From positions 151,805 through 193,888 of the forward strand of contig PAJI01000001.1 in NCBI GenBank assembly GCA_002705995.1: 42,084 nt of DNA. The letters run 5' to 3'. Positions 1 to 8,290 of this stretch are shown here, piece after piece (position 1 is the stretch's first letter; every line of letters starts with the position of its first letter). The translations under genes were made by a program, and so were the position numbers. Origin of the DNA: Crocinitomicaceae bacterium. GTDB taxonomy: Bacteria; Bacteroidota; Bacteroidia; Flavobacteriales_G; Salibacteraceae. The notes beneath the pieces were generated by a model, which was not told the origin of the DNA, made no database searches, and was given only the letters and a program-made list of their open reading frames with translations.

Positions 1-828
1 ACCGCCTATGATCAAATGTTGCAATTTATGCACAACAACATAGGCGTAATGAACGATGCCGCTTTTTACGAAGCGATGCAAACATACATCGACATGCCAC
101 GGTTTATCGATTACCACATTCTACAACTGTTTGTTGCCAATGAAGACTGGCTAAATGCCAATACCAAATATTGGCGTCAACAAAGCGATACAGCTCAATG
201 GCGATGGTTGTTTTTTGATTGCGACCGTTGTTTTAACGACATTGATAATGAACGTTTAAAAGTCTTAACCGGAGATGTAATCAGCACAGGTTGGGCAGAG
301 TGGGGAACAGAATTGCAACGCATCATTTTTCAAAATCAATCGTTTAGAAATGCATTTGCAGCACGTTTTTATGCATTGCTATCCGGGCCATTGAGTGCCG
401 GTAATCTATTGCACCACATCGAAACAATGGAAGCGCAATATGCACCTTTAGCTTCAGAACAGATTAGGCGTTGGCGTGTGCCTGAAAGCGTTTATGAATG
501 GCAAGACAATGTAGATGCACTCAAAACATTTGCCGTGTATCGTCCGGTTGAAATGCGTGCACAATTAGAAGAAGTATTGGGCATTCCGTTCAAAGTCTAT
601 CCTAATCCGGCCACCGATGTAGTGCAGATCAATACCGAAGTCGCTACCGATGATTTTCAAGCCGTTCAACTTGAAGTGTTCGACTTGAAAGGAGCACAAC
701 ACATGACCAAGCAAAGCTATCAGTTGGGCAATTCGATCAACATTTCAAACTTGCCCAATGGCGTTTATTTCTTTCGCCTAACCGATGGCGAGTTGCTATA
801 TACTTTGCCTTTTGTGGTAACAAAATGA
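1..828 (+). CDS. CotH-like protein with T9SS type A sorting domain (5' partial)
   Basis: The frame is open from base 1, so the true start lies upstream and only the C-terminal 275 or so residues are visible. The motif NEDWLNANTKYWR followed by LFFDCDRCFND resembles the conserved core of CotH-type kinases (an N-x-D-W block, then a D-x-D block). From about base 595 to the stop the protein has the pattern of a T9SS type A tail: VYPNPATD, a central VFDLKG block, then LPNGVYFFRL. The product is therefore expected to be exported by the type IX secretion system and anchored at or released from the cell surface. Phosphotransfer activity is inferred from the family, because the N-terminal catalytic part is outside the window. 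Confidence 0.85.
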   Translation, partial: TAYDQMLQFMHNNIGVMNDAAFYEAMQTYIDMPRFIDYHILQLFVANEDWLNANTKYWRQQSDTAQWRWLFFDCDRCFNDIDNERLKVLTGDVISTGWAEWGTELQRIIFQNQSFRNAFAARFYALLSGPLSAGNLLHHIETMEAQYAPLASEQIRRWRVPESVYEWQDNVDALKTFAVYRPVEMRAQLEEVLGIPFKVYPNPATDVVQINTEVATDDFQAVQLEVFDLKGAQHMTKQSYQLGNSINISNLPNGVYFFRLTDGELLYTLPFVVTK

Positions 829-837
829 GTTCAATAA

Positions 838-867
838 AAAATCCCGAAGAAATTTCTCCGGGATTTT
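838..867. terminator. Bidirectional hairpin terminator between convergent genes
   Basis: AAAATCCCG at 838-846 pairs perfectly with CGGGATTTT at 859-867 (9 bp, 12-base loop). A-rich sequence precedes it and T-rich sequence follows. It sits between the convergent CotH-like gene and the lipoprotein gene, so it could serve both strands. Confidence 0.75.
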
Positions 868-895
868 CAGGGTTTAAAATAAGATATTGAAAGGA

Positions 896-1363
896 TTATT
901 CTTCTTCATCGCAATCATCATCAGCACTGTACGCTTCACTTTCTGAAGAGTATGAAATGGTAAGGCAATCATCAGGATGAGCGTCAAACCAGTTTTTACA
1001 GCACAACACAAATGAATAACCGGTTCCTGAACAGACAACCTGGTATAGAGGTTGCGGATCTCCATCAGGGTTAGGTGTTATTGTTAGGCTGTACGAAACA
1101 TCAGAAGAAGCAACTATGCTTAACGTAGCATTGGGGTAGTCTTCCAAAAAATCAGCATTAAACGACTCGTCAAGCAGCACGGTTAATTCCTCTTCCAAAT
1201 CCTCTTTTGCGATGTTGTAGCTCATGGGCTCGTCTGAGTTATCCAGATCATATGTCGCTTCGGTTTTTGTTTCAGGTGTTTGTGCATCGTCTCCCTTTTG
1301 ACACCCGATCATAACTGTACCGACCATGAAAAAGAAAATTGCGCTTTTAATTTGTTTGTTCAT
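896..1363 (-). CDS. Putative lipoprotein with cysteine-rich acidic C terminus
   Basis: The 155-residue product begins with a short basic N terminus, a hydrophobic segment and a lipobox ending MIGC at residue 21, so it should be a lipid-anchored envelope protein. The middle is acidic and low in complexity. The last third holds several cysteines (one CC pair) and ends in a very acidic tail, YSADDDCDEEE. I do not recognise a family. The start ATG at 1361-1363 places the signal peptide correctly. It stands alone, with its own terminator and 468 bases of upstream DNA. A role as a structural or metal-binding lipoprotein would be speculation. Confidence 0.75.
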   Translation of the reverse strand: MNKQIKSAIFFFMVGTVMIGCQKGDDAQTPETKTEATYDLDNSDEPMSYNIAKEDLEEELTVLLDESFNADFLEDYPNATLSIVASSDVSYSLTITPNPDGDPQPLYQVVCSGTGYSFVLCCKNWFDAHPDDCLTISYSSESEAYSADDDCDEEE

Positions 1364-1762
1364 TGATTTTCATTGTAATTCAGCCTACTTCGTTTTAAGG
1401 TCGCTTCGGCATAGTCAGACCTTTTGAGTAGAAGCCGTACGTTCATCACATTGGTTTAAGTTCAGTGCTGTTTCCGGTACTTCTTCTTTCGCTCAGTTTG
1501 TTCATTAGCTAATGCTTTCCAAAAGTAAAGACTTGATCATTGAATTACTATAGCTGAAAACAGCTACACATATGGGGAAATTTTCTTTCGTAACAAGTAA
1601 CTAGAAAGTTACGAGAGGGTGTTGGTGATTTGTGTCTAATGTGATTAGGATGTTTGCTTCATACAAAACGAGTAGATGCATCATTTGAACAAGCACTTTG
1701 TGGCTTTTGTGGTTGAAAAGAATGTTTGCTAGCCCATCCCAACCTTACTCTTTTGTTAAAAA
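1364..1762. other. Gene-free stretch upstream of the efflux operon
   Basis: No convincing gene is visible. Two small inverted repeats are present: TAGCTG-AAAA-CAGCTA at 1551-1566, and TCGTAAC at 1588-1594 with GTTACGA at 1608-1614. Their role is unknown. The region must hold the promoter of the lipoprotein gene on the minus strand. Confidence 0.5.
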
Positions 1763-1803
1763 TTAAACGATTGTTTAAAAAAGTTAATTAAACGTTTGTT
1801 TAA
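1763..1803. promoter_or_regulatory. Twin palindromic TetR-type operators
   Basis: Two 16-base sites, TTAAACGATTGTTTAA at 1763-1778 and TTAAACGTTTGTTTAA at 1788-1803, have identical perfect 6-bp inverted arms (TTAAAC/GTTTAA) around four bases. Their centres are 25 bp apart, so a dimer pair could bind side by side. The second site covers the likely -33 element of the promoter just upstream of the TetR gene, which fits autorepression of the whole pump operon. Confidence 0.8.
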
Positions 1804-1827
1804 CTCATGAAAAAATGCTCAACTTTG
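1795..1827 (+). promoter_or_regulatory. Bacteroidota-type promoter of the efflux operon
   Basis: CAACTTTG at 1820-1827 is close to the -7 consensus TAnnTTTG (first base differs). TTTG at 1795-1798 lies 21 bases upstream as the -33 element. The -7 box ends four bases before the ATG at 1832, so the transcript would have almost no leader. The -33 element lies inside the downstream operator. Confidence 0.6.
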
Positions 1828-1831
1828 CAGC

Positions 1832-2455
1832 ATGGAAACAAAAGATAAGAAACTGAAAATACTTGAAGAGGCAGAGCAACTCTTTGCCAGTCAGGGTTTT
1901 TCGGGGACTTCAGTGCGGGAAATTGCGAAGGCTGCTGATGTAAATGTAGCCATGATTTCCTACTACTTCGGGAGCAAGGAACAGTTGCTTATGGAGATTT
2001 TTCGCTACCGAAGTGACTATTTAAAAACACAGGTTGACGATTTATTGAACAACACCAGTCTCAGTAGTTGGGACAAGCTAGACATTCTGGTCGATCATTA
2101 TGTCAACAAATTTTCAGATAACCAGCACTTGCACCGCATCATTTTGCGCGAAGCCAACATGAATTGCAATACTGAGATCTGCGCATTTATCATGGAGCGT
2201 AAAAAAACGCATTACGGCATGATTCGTCAGTTTTTTGAACAAGGGCAAGAAAGAGGAGAATTCAATAAAGAAGTGAATGTATTGTGGCTATATACACTCT
2301 TGCCAGGCATGACCAAACATACCTTGTTTAATCAGGATTTTATGGCCGTAATTCTTGAAGAGGAAACTGGTAAAGCTCCTGATAATGCTGAACTGATGCA
2401 GCAAACCAAAGACCACCTCAAGCAATTTTATCGAAAAATTTTAGAGATTAAATAA
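1832..2455 (+). CDS. TetR/AcrR family transcriptional regulator
   Basis: A 207-residue protein of normal TetR length. The N-terminal helix-turn-helix spans about residues 26-48 (TSVREIAKAADVNVAMISYYF, then GSKEQLL), which is the classic TetR DNA-binding signature. The C-terminal part is helical and variable, as expected for a ligand-binding and dimerisation domain. It is the first gene of an operon: two bases separate its stop from the next ATG, and TolC, HlyD and MFS genes follow. It probably represses the operon through the paired palindromes at 1763-1803 and is released by a pump substrate. The inducer cannot be read from the sequence. Confidence 0.93.
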   Translation: METKDKKLKILEEAEQLFASQGFSGTSVREIAKAADVNVAMISYYFGSKEQLLMEIFRYRSDYLKTQVDDLLNNTSLSSWDKLDILVDHYVNKFSDNQHLHRIILREANMNCNTEICAFIMERKKTHYGMIRQFFEQGQERGEFNKEVNVLWLYTLLPGMTKHTLFNQDFMAVILEEETGKAPDNAELMQQTKDHLKQFYRKILEIK

Positions 2456-2457
2456 AA

Positions 2458-3819
2458 ATGGGAACACTACGCAATGGCACACTGGCCATAGCTTTAACAT
2501 TAGGTTCAATCACTTTCCTACAAGCACAGGAAAACAAAACACTCACCTTGGGCGAGACCATTGAACTGGGACTTGAAAACAGTAAACAATTAAAAGTAGC
2601 GCTTTCAAAAAGCAAAGAGGCTGGTTATGCCACACGCGAAATGAAAGAGAACTTTATTCCGGATGTAGATTTATCCGGACAATACATGCGCATTAATGAA
2701 CCTACCATTAAAATAGGATCAGCATTATCCGGAGGAAGTTCGTCTGAAGAAGAATCAGGAGGCATGAGCGCAACTCCAAGCTATGTAATGTTTGGAACAG
2801 CAACGGCTTCAATGCCTTTGTTTTCAGGCTTCAAAATCCGTAACGGTATTCGTTCTGCTCAGTATTTGGAAAAAGCGGCACTATTAGACGTAGAAGCACA
2901 ACGCAGCGAAGTAGTGCTGAATTTGGTGAATGCCTATGTGAACCTTTACAAAGCGCAAGAAGCTGTAAAACTGGTTGAAGAAAACCTGGAGCAGTCGAAA
3001 CAACGTGTAAAGGACTTTACCAACATGGAAAAAAACGGCATTCTTGCCCTCAACGATTTGCTGAAAGCACAACTGCAAGAATCGAACACATCGTTAGCAT
3101 TATTAGATGCGCAGAACAACCAGCGTGTAGCCAATTTCAACATGAACTTGTTGCTCGGGCTCGATGAGTCAACTCAATTGCTACTGGATAGTATCAACAT
3201 TGATCAGTTACCGGAAATGCTTACAGTAGGTGACTTGCGCGAGAAAGCAATCACAGAACGCGAAGATTTGCAAGCAGTAGAAGAGCGCGAAAAAGCCAGT
3301 GAAACAGCGGTGAAAATGGCCAAAGGCGATTATTGGCCTTCTATTGGATTATCAGGCGGATACATTGCCGCTGATATCGATCAGGTGATGACCATTACCA
3401 ATGCCTGGAACATTGGAGTAGGTGTTTCTTTCAACCTAGCGCAACTGTATAAGAATGGTGCAAATGTGCATCAAGCTAAAGAGCAATACATGCAAACACA
3501 ATTGATGCATGAGCAATTGACCGATCAGGTAAAAAGCGAAGTTTTTCAATCGTTTAGTGATTACCTGGAAAGCTTGCAACGCATGGAAGTGTATGCAAAA
3601 GCAGAACAACAAGCGAAAGAAAATTACCGCATAACCAAGAACAAACACGATAACAGTTTAGCCACCACAACCGATTTGCTCGATGCAGATGTAGATCAAT
3701 TTCAGGCAGAACTCAACCTCCGTTTTTCAAAAGTAGATGCTTTGTTGGCTTATTGTCGCTTGTTAGAAGTAAGCGGTCAGCTCGAAGCAACATCTGTACA
3801 ATCTTTTACCGCTCAATAA
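2458..3819 (+). CDS. TolC family outer membrane efflux protein
   Basis: The 453-residue protein has a signal peptide ending near FLQAQ (residue 23) and the duplicated long-helix pattern of the TolC/OEP family, with two related halves rich in A, E, Q and L heptads and short beta-strand segments. It would form the trimeric outer-membrane channel of a tripartite efflux pump. A low-complexity insert rich in G, S and E (around residues 91-105) may be an exposed loop. It starts two bases after the TetR stop and is followed 18 bases later by the HlyD-type adaptor, so the complex is encoded in one transcript. Confidence 0.93.
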   Translation: MGTLRNGTLAIALTLGSITFLQAQENKTLTLGETIELGLENSKQLKVALSKSKEAGYATREMKENFIPDVDLSGQYMRINEPTIKIGSALSGGSSSEEESGGMSATPSYVMFGTATASMPLFSGFKIRNGIRSAQYLEKAALLDVEAQRSEVVLNLVNAYVNLYKAQEAVKLVEENLEQSKQRVKDFTNMEKNGILALNDLLKAQLQESNTSLALLDAQNNQRVANFNMNLLLGLDESTQLLLDSINIDQLPEMLTVGDLREKAITEREDLQAVEEREKASETAVKMAKGDYWPSIGLSGGYIAADIDQVMTITNAWNIGVGVSFNLAQLYKNGANVHQAKEQYMQTQLMHEQLTDQVKSEVFQSFSDYLESLQRMEVYAKAEQQAKENYRITKNKHDNSLATTTDLLDADVDQFQAELNLRFSKVDALLAYCRLLEVSGQLEATSVQSFTAQ

Positions 3820-3837
3820 CCCCTACAGACAATTATC

Positions 3838-4986
3838 ATGGAAACAGCAGAAAAAAATAGAACAGCGCAAGAAAATCAAGCAGCAATGAACGCAAGTGAA
3901 AACACAACTACAACCAAAAAGAAGAAAAACAAAAACTTCGGATTGGTATTGGCCATCATTCTTATTGTAGGAGGTGGAGGAGGATACTTCTTTTACGAGC
4001 ATGGTTTGCACCACGAAGAAACAGAAAACGCACAGGTGAAAGCAGATGTAAGCCCTGTAATTTCAAGAGTTTCGGGGTATGTAGAGCGTGTTTTGGTAGA
4101 AGATAACCAACAGGTAAAAGCAGGCGATACACTTTTGATTATTGACGATCGCGATTATGTGGTACGCGTAAAAGAAGCTGAAGCGGCTTTAGCCATTGCT
4201 AAAAGTAATTTGGAAGTAGCACAGCAAGGTGTAAACGTAGGGCGCAATCAGGTAGACGCTGCAAATGCCAGCGTATTGGCAGCAGAAGCAAGTATAGAAG
4301 AAGCCAAAGTGCGCCAGTGGAGAGCCCAAAAAGACTTTGAACGTTACGAGAACTTGTGGAAAGACCATACCGTAACCGAGCAACAATACGAAGAAGCATT
4401 GGCCGAAAAACAAGCAGCTGATCGTCAGTTAGAATTGTTACAAAAACAACGCGAAATAGCACAGCGTCAAAGCAGAACAAGTAATTCTGAAAGTACCGTA
4501 ACCAATTCTAGAGTTGCCGTTGCCGAAGCTTCTGTAAAACAAAGCGAAGCAGCGCTAGAAGCGGCAAAATTGAACCTGTCTTATACAGCCATCGTAGCCA
4601 AATTTGACGGACAGCTTTCTGCAATAGATATTGAGCCCGGACAAATGGTTCAAGCTGGTCAATCGTTGTTCAACATTGTAAATACTGCAAACTATTGGGT
4701 AGTGGCCAACTTTAAAGAAACCCAGTTAGAGAATATGCAAATCGGGCAAGAAGTAGAAGTGGTGTTAGATGCTTATCCTGGCCATGAGTTTATGGCTAAA
4801 GTAAGCTCATTTTCTCCTGCAACAGGAAACACATTTGCTTTATTGCCAGCGGATAATGCAACAGGAAACTTTGTGAAAGTAGTCCAAAAAGTACCGGTTA
4901 AAATTGTGTTTGAAGATCAAAACGATCCGTTCATGAAAAAAGTAAGAGCGGGAATGAATGCCGAAGTTGACGTTCACATTAACTAA
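3838..4986 (+). CDS. HlyD/EmrA family membrane fusion protein
   Basis: The 382-residue protein has a charged, K-rich cytoplasmic N terminus, one transmembrane segment (about residues 37-57, with a run of glycines), a biotinyl-lipoyl-like domain with the typical VSPVISRVSGYVERVLV start, a long alpha-helical hairpin (about residues 100-235, rich in A, E, Q and R), then the second lipoyl half (AKFDGQLSAIDIEPGQMV) and a beta-barrel domain. This is the EmrA layout. It bridges the inner-membrane MFS pump and the TolC channel in the periplasm. It lies between those two genes in the operon. Confidence 0.93.
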   Translation: METAEKNRTAQENQAAMNASENTTTTKKKKNKNFGLVLAIILIVGGGGGYFFYEHGLHHEETENAQVKADVSPVISRVSGYVERVLVEDNQQVKAGDTLLIIDDRDYVVRVKEAEAALAIAKSNLEVAQQGVNVGRNQVDAANASVLAAEASIEEAKVRQWRAQKDFERYENLWKDHTVTEQQYEEALAEKQAADRQLELLQKQREIAQRQSRTSNSESTVTNSRVAVAEASVKQSEAALEAAKLNLSYTAIVAKFDGQLSAIDIEPGQMVQAGQSLFNIVNTANYWVVANFKETQLENMQIGQEVEVVLDAYPGHEFMAKVSSFSPATGNTFALLPADNATGNFVKVVQKVPVKIVFEDQNDPFMKKVRAGMNAEVDVHIN

Positions 4987-5010
4987 TCAACAGAACGGAA
5001 ATAAAAGTTT

Positions 5011-6588
5011 ATGACTGATACAGGTTCTCTGGTAGAATACGGTTGGAAACGCGTTATCATTACGGTAACGGCCATCCTCTGTGCGCTACTGGAAATTATA
5101 GATACTACAATTGTTAACGTTGCCCTTAACGACATGTCGGGGAACCTTGGCGCCACCATGAGTGAGCTGGGGTGGGTCATTACGGCTTATGCCATTGCCA
5201 ACGTTATCATTGTACCCATGACAAGCTGGTTATCGCAGCAGTTTGGACGTAGAAATTATTTTGCGGCTTCCATTCTGATCTTTACCCTGTCTTCGTTTAT
5301 GTGTGGAAATTCGACCAACATTTGGGAGTTGGTGGCTTTTCGCTTTATACAAGGATTGGGTGGGGGAGCCTTGCTGGTAACTGCTCAAACGATTATTACT
5401 GAAACTTATCCGCCAGAAAAACGCGGAATGGCGCAAGCACTCTACGGAATGGGAGTTATTGTTGGACCAACGTTAGGGCCTCCGTTGGGCGGTTATTTTA
5501 TCGACAATTATTCTTGGCCTTACATCTTTTACATCAACATTCCTGTTGGAATTCTAGCGTTCTTTTTAACGCTACAGTTTGTTAAAAGTCCAAAATACAG
5601 TGCCAAAAAATCAGCCAAACAAGTCGATTGGTGGGGAATTATCTTTCTCGCCATGGCTGTAGGTTCGTTGCAGTTTGTATTGGAAAAAGGACAAGAAGAA
5701 GATTGGTTTCAAAGCGAAGCCATTGTAGTGTGTAGCATTACCGCATTTTTGGGAGCCTATTTATTCATTTGGCGAGAGCTTACCTACGACTATCCGATTG
5801 TAAACCTTCGGGTATTGAGGAACAAAAACTTGTTGGTTGGAACGCTCTTGACTTTCGTACTAGGATTTGGATTGTTTGGTTCTACGTTCATTATTCCATT
5901 GTATACGCAATCGATTATGGGATGGACAGCCTTGCAGGCAGGTTTGTTGTTGATTCCGAGTTCATTAACAACAGGACTGATGATGCCGATTATCGGGCAA
6001 TTGCTGCAACGTGGCGTTCCTCAAAAATACTTGGTAGCACTGGGTTTTACCATTTTCTTCGTCTACAGTTTATGGACGTATGAAATGCTAACGCCCAGTA
6101 CTGGGGAAGAGCACTTTTTCTGGTTGCTGATTTTGCGTGGAGTAGGATTGGGACTCTTGTTTGTGCCCATTACTACACTTTCGCTTTCTACACTGAAAGG
6201 ACCTGAAATTGGTGATGGTGCAGCATTTACAGGAATGATGCGTCAGTTGGGTGGTTCATTCGGTATTGCGTTGATTACAACATACATCGCACGCCACAAC
6301 ATGTTACACCGTGCAGATTTAGTGTCGCATTTAGATCCTACAAAACCAGAAGTACAACAGCGCTTAAATGGTTTAACGCAACTATTCATGGGAAAAGGCT
6401 CAGCCTTTAACGTAGCCCGTGAACAAGCCTTAAAAATGTTGGACTTGTCCGTTACAAAACAAGCAGCCGTATTGTCTTATATGGATGTGTTTTTAGGCAT
6501 CGGAATCGTGTTCTTAGTGTGTGTGCCTTTTGTGTTGTTAATTAAGAAAAAAGCAGGAAAAATAGATGCTGATGTAACAGTGCATTAA
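5011..6588 (+). CDS. DHA2 family MFS multidrug efflux permease (EmrB-like)
   Basis: The 525-residue protein has about 14 hydrophobic segments, as in the DHA2 (14-TM) drug:H+ antiporters. Visible signatures include the acidic residue in TM1 (LLEIIDTTIVNVAL), motif A after TM2 (SQQFGRRNYF), the antiporter-type motif with repeated glycines in TM5 (YGMGVIVGPTLGPPLGG), and the family motif WPYIFYINIPVG. It is the inner-membrane motor of the tripartite pump encoded by the three preceding genes. Substrates are not predictable. A strong hairpin follows the stop, closing the operon. Confidence 0.95.
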   Translation: MTDTGSLVEYGWKRVIITVTAILCALLEIIDTTIVNVALNDMSGNLGATMSELGWVITAYAIANVIIVPMTSWLSQQFGRRNYFAASILIFTLSSFMCGNSTNIWELVAFRFIQGLGGGALLVTAQTIITETYPPEKRGMAQALYGMGVIVGPTLGPPLGGYFIDNYSWPYIFYINIPVGILAFFLTLQFVKSPKYSAKKSAKQVDWWGIIFLAMAVGSLQFVLEKGQEEDWFQSEAIVVCSITAFLGAYLFIWRELTYDYPIVNLRVLRNKNLLVGTLLTFVLGFGLFGSTFIIPLYTQSIMGWTALQAGLLLIPSSLTTGLMMPIIGQLLQRGVPQKYLVALGFTIFFVYSLWTYEMLTPSTGEEHFFWLLILRGVGLGLLFVPITTLSLSTLKGPEIGDGAAFTGMMRQLGGSFGIALITTYIARHNMLHRADLVSHLDPTKPEVQQRLNGLTQLFMGKGSAFNVAREQALKMLDLSVTKQAAVLSYMDVFLGIGIVFLVCVPFVLLIKKKAGKIDADVTVH

Positions 6589-6617
6589 AACGTCTTCGTT
6601 TGGTTTATGTTTTCCGA

Positions 6618-6650
6618 AAACCGGAGTCTGCAGGGGCTTCGGTTTTTTTT
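6618..6650 (+). terminator. Rho-independent terminator of the efflux operon
   Basis: AAACCGGAG at 6618-6626 pairs with CTTCGGTTT at 6637-6645 (one G-T pair), followed by T residues to 6650. It lies 30 bases after the MFS stop codon. Confidence 0.8.
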
Positions 6651-6684
6651 GTGGGATGGTGGATTAATAGTATTTATGGAAACC

Positions 6685-7488
6685 TCAACCACAATATCCA
6701 CTGCCGTAGGAGAAGATACACTCCGGTTTCCAGTTGTTGGGTTTTCCTAATAGCATTTTACAACTGTTAGGGCCTTGTGTTAATCCCATTTTTTGAAGCA
6801 ATGTTGCTCCTTCATGGTTGTCAACGGGCAACAAAGTACGCTTACCTTGTTGTGTGTGTTTGTATTGGAGCAATTCCAACCCGGCTTTTGGGTCTTTCGA
6901 TAAAACCAAACCTCTTCCAAAATGAGGTAAATAGAAGCCTAACAAGGTATTTGTAGCATCAAAATAACCAACCCCTGAAGTGTAAAACTTATGGATAAGA
7001 TGCGTTCTGTTTTCACCATTAATATCAGCATCGAGCAGGGTTACTGCTTTTTGGTCAGCTGCTTGTAACGGTCGAATAGAGGGATGAGGAGCGTAATCCA
7101 AATCGGATACAGAATCAAAACACAGGTAATCGGTTATTTTCTGAAAACCAATTTTTCGGTAAATGGGTTCACCCAATTCAGTGGCAATTAACACGAGCGT
7201 TTCGCAGCCTTTGTCGGAGAGGAAATCAACTAAAAACTGAGTGATTTTTGTCCCCAATCCTTGCCCTCTGGAATTTTGATCTACAATAATATTACCCAAC
7301 CAACCGGTTTTTTCTTGCAGTAAAACATTCCCGGTTCCAACAATTTTTCCCTCTTTCAAGAGTACAAAAGCATAGAAAAAATCTTCGTGCATAAATTGAT
7401 GCAAAAAGTCTTCATAATCGAATTTCCAATCTGCTGGGGGAAGCTGATTTAAACCGGGTATATCTGTAAAAGTGAGGGCTCGAATCAC
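6685..7488 (-). CDS. GNAT family N-acetyltransferase with C-terminal Acetyltransf_18-like domain
   Basis: The 267-residue protein has an N-terminal GNAT fold (about residues 1-125) with the acetyl-CoA pyrophosphate loop RGQGLGTK near residue 94 and the usual YRKIGFQ segment near the domain end. The second half (about 130-260) resembles the domain that often follows this type of GNAT: GFYLPHFGRGLVL, then LLPVDNHEGATLLQKMGL. It ends with an unusual tail, FSYGSGYCG. It acetylates an unidentified small molecule or peptide. It is the last gene of a four-gene overlapping chain: its ATG overlaps the stop of the preceding membrane-protein gene by four bases (7485-7488). Confidence 0.85.
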   Translation of the reverse strand: MIRALTFTDIPGLNQLPPADWKFDYEDFLHQFMHEDFFYAFVLLKEGKIVGTGNVLLQEKTGWLGNIIVDQNSRGQGLGTKITQFLVDFLSDKGCETLVLIATELGEPIYRKIGFQKITDYLCFDSVSDLDYAPHPSIRPLQAADQKAVTLLDADINGENRTHLIHKFYTSGVGYFDATNTLLGFYLPHFGRGLVLSKDPKAGLELLQYKHTQQGKRTLLPVDNHEGATLLQKMGLTQGPNSCKMLLGKPNNWKPECIFSYGSGYCG

Positions 7489-7859
7489 TTGATAAATTTA
7501 ATGTTTTCAAGTGAGAATTTAGCATTGAAAATGGCAATGAATGCTGCAAATGAGAAGGCAAATACAGCTTCCCAAGGAATGTCAAATGAAAAATGGGAGT
7601 TCCAGGTGAAAACAGCGGAGAACAGTACAATAGAAATGTTGGTGAGCAATAACATAGAGACCTGTAGAATCCAAAAAGCATGTTTCTTTTTGTGCTTTTG
7701 TAACCATCGAAAAATGAGGTTCATCGGCAAAATAATCCATACGGAACCAATGAATGAAAAAAATAGGACAAATAAAATCTCCTCATAATTATGAAGCGTT
7801 AAAAGCAAAATAAGGTTGCCCAAAATGTAGGTTTTGAGCCAAATGCTAAATCCTTTCAT
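7485..7859 (-). CDS. Four-helix integral membrane protein, unknown
   Basis: The 124-residue product is almost wholly hydrophobic, with about four membrane spans separated by a short basic loop (RWLQKHKKKH, about residues 51-60). I do not recognise a family. Its ATG shares one base with the stop of the upstream lipoprotein gene (TAATG-type junction at 7857-7861), and its own stop overlaps the acetyltransferase start by four bases. Translation is therefore probably coupled across the chain. Confidence 0.75.
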   Translation of the reverse strand: MKGFSIWLKTYILGNLILLLTLHNYEEILFVLFFSFIGSVWIILPMNLIFRWLQKHKKKHAFWILQVSMLLLTNISIVLFSAVFTWNSHFSFDIPWEAVFAFSFAAFIAIFNAKFSLENIKFIK

Positions 7860-8290
7860 TACTGAGTACTTTTCTTTTGTTTAGGGTCAGCATTCAGTAT
7901 CGTTTCATTGATAGATTGATTACGTTCTTTGGTGTTTTTAATGATTTCCTGCACACTCAATATACGGGCTCTTAATTTTTGTAGTAGTAGAGTATTGCTA
8001 GTGTCATGGCTTTGCGCGATAAGACGATCAATATGACCTATCATGTTTTGGTTTGAAACAAATAATGAATCGAGTTTAAGGGAGTCTTTTCTCATTTGCT
8101 TAGCATCCACGATTCGGGATGAAAAATCAGCGAAAGAGCTATCGTTATATATAGAGTCATAAGCGTATTTATGGTGTGCCGAAGGATTATTAATGGGATT
8201 GGTTTCTTGTGCATTACAGCTCTGGAAAATACTAAACAGACCTATGATTGAGATAAGCGTTATCTTATAAATAGCAGGTGACTTAATCAT
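7859..8290 (-). CDS. Putative lipoprotein, helical, unknown
   Basis: I take the ATG at 8288-8290. An upstream ATG at 8311 would add seven residues before the signal peptide. From 8290 the protein is 143 residues with a signal peptide and a lipobox LFSIFQSC at about residue 25, so it should be membrane-anchored. The rest is polar and largely helical, with S-, D- and K-rich stretches and a K/Q-rich end. No family is recognised. It overlaps the end of the M50/TPR gene by eight bases and shares one base with the next gene. Confidence 0.75.
   Translation of the reverse strand: MIKSPAIYKITLISIIGLFSIFQSCNAQETNPINNPSAHHKYAYDSIYNDSSFADFSSRIVDAKQMRKDSLKLDSLFVSNQNMIGHIDRLIAQSHDTSNTLLLQKLRARILSVQEIIKNTKERNQSINETILNADPKQKKSTQ

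Noticed and set aside
5769-6083. 104-codon frame inside the MFS permease gene
   Set aside because: It lies wholly within the clear EmrB-like coding region in another frame and has no independent features.
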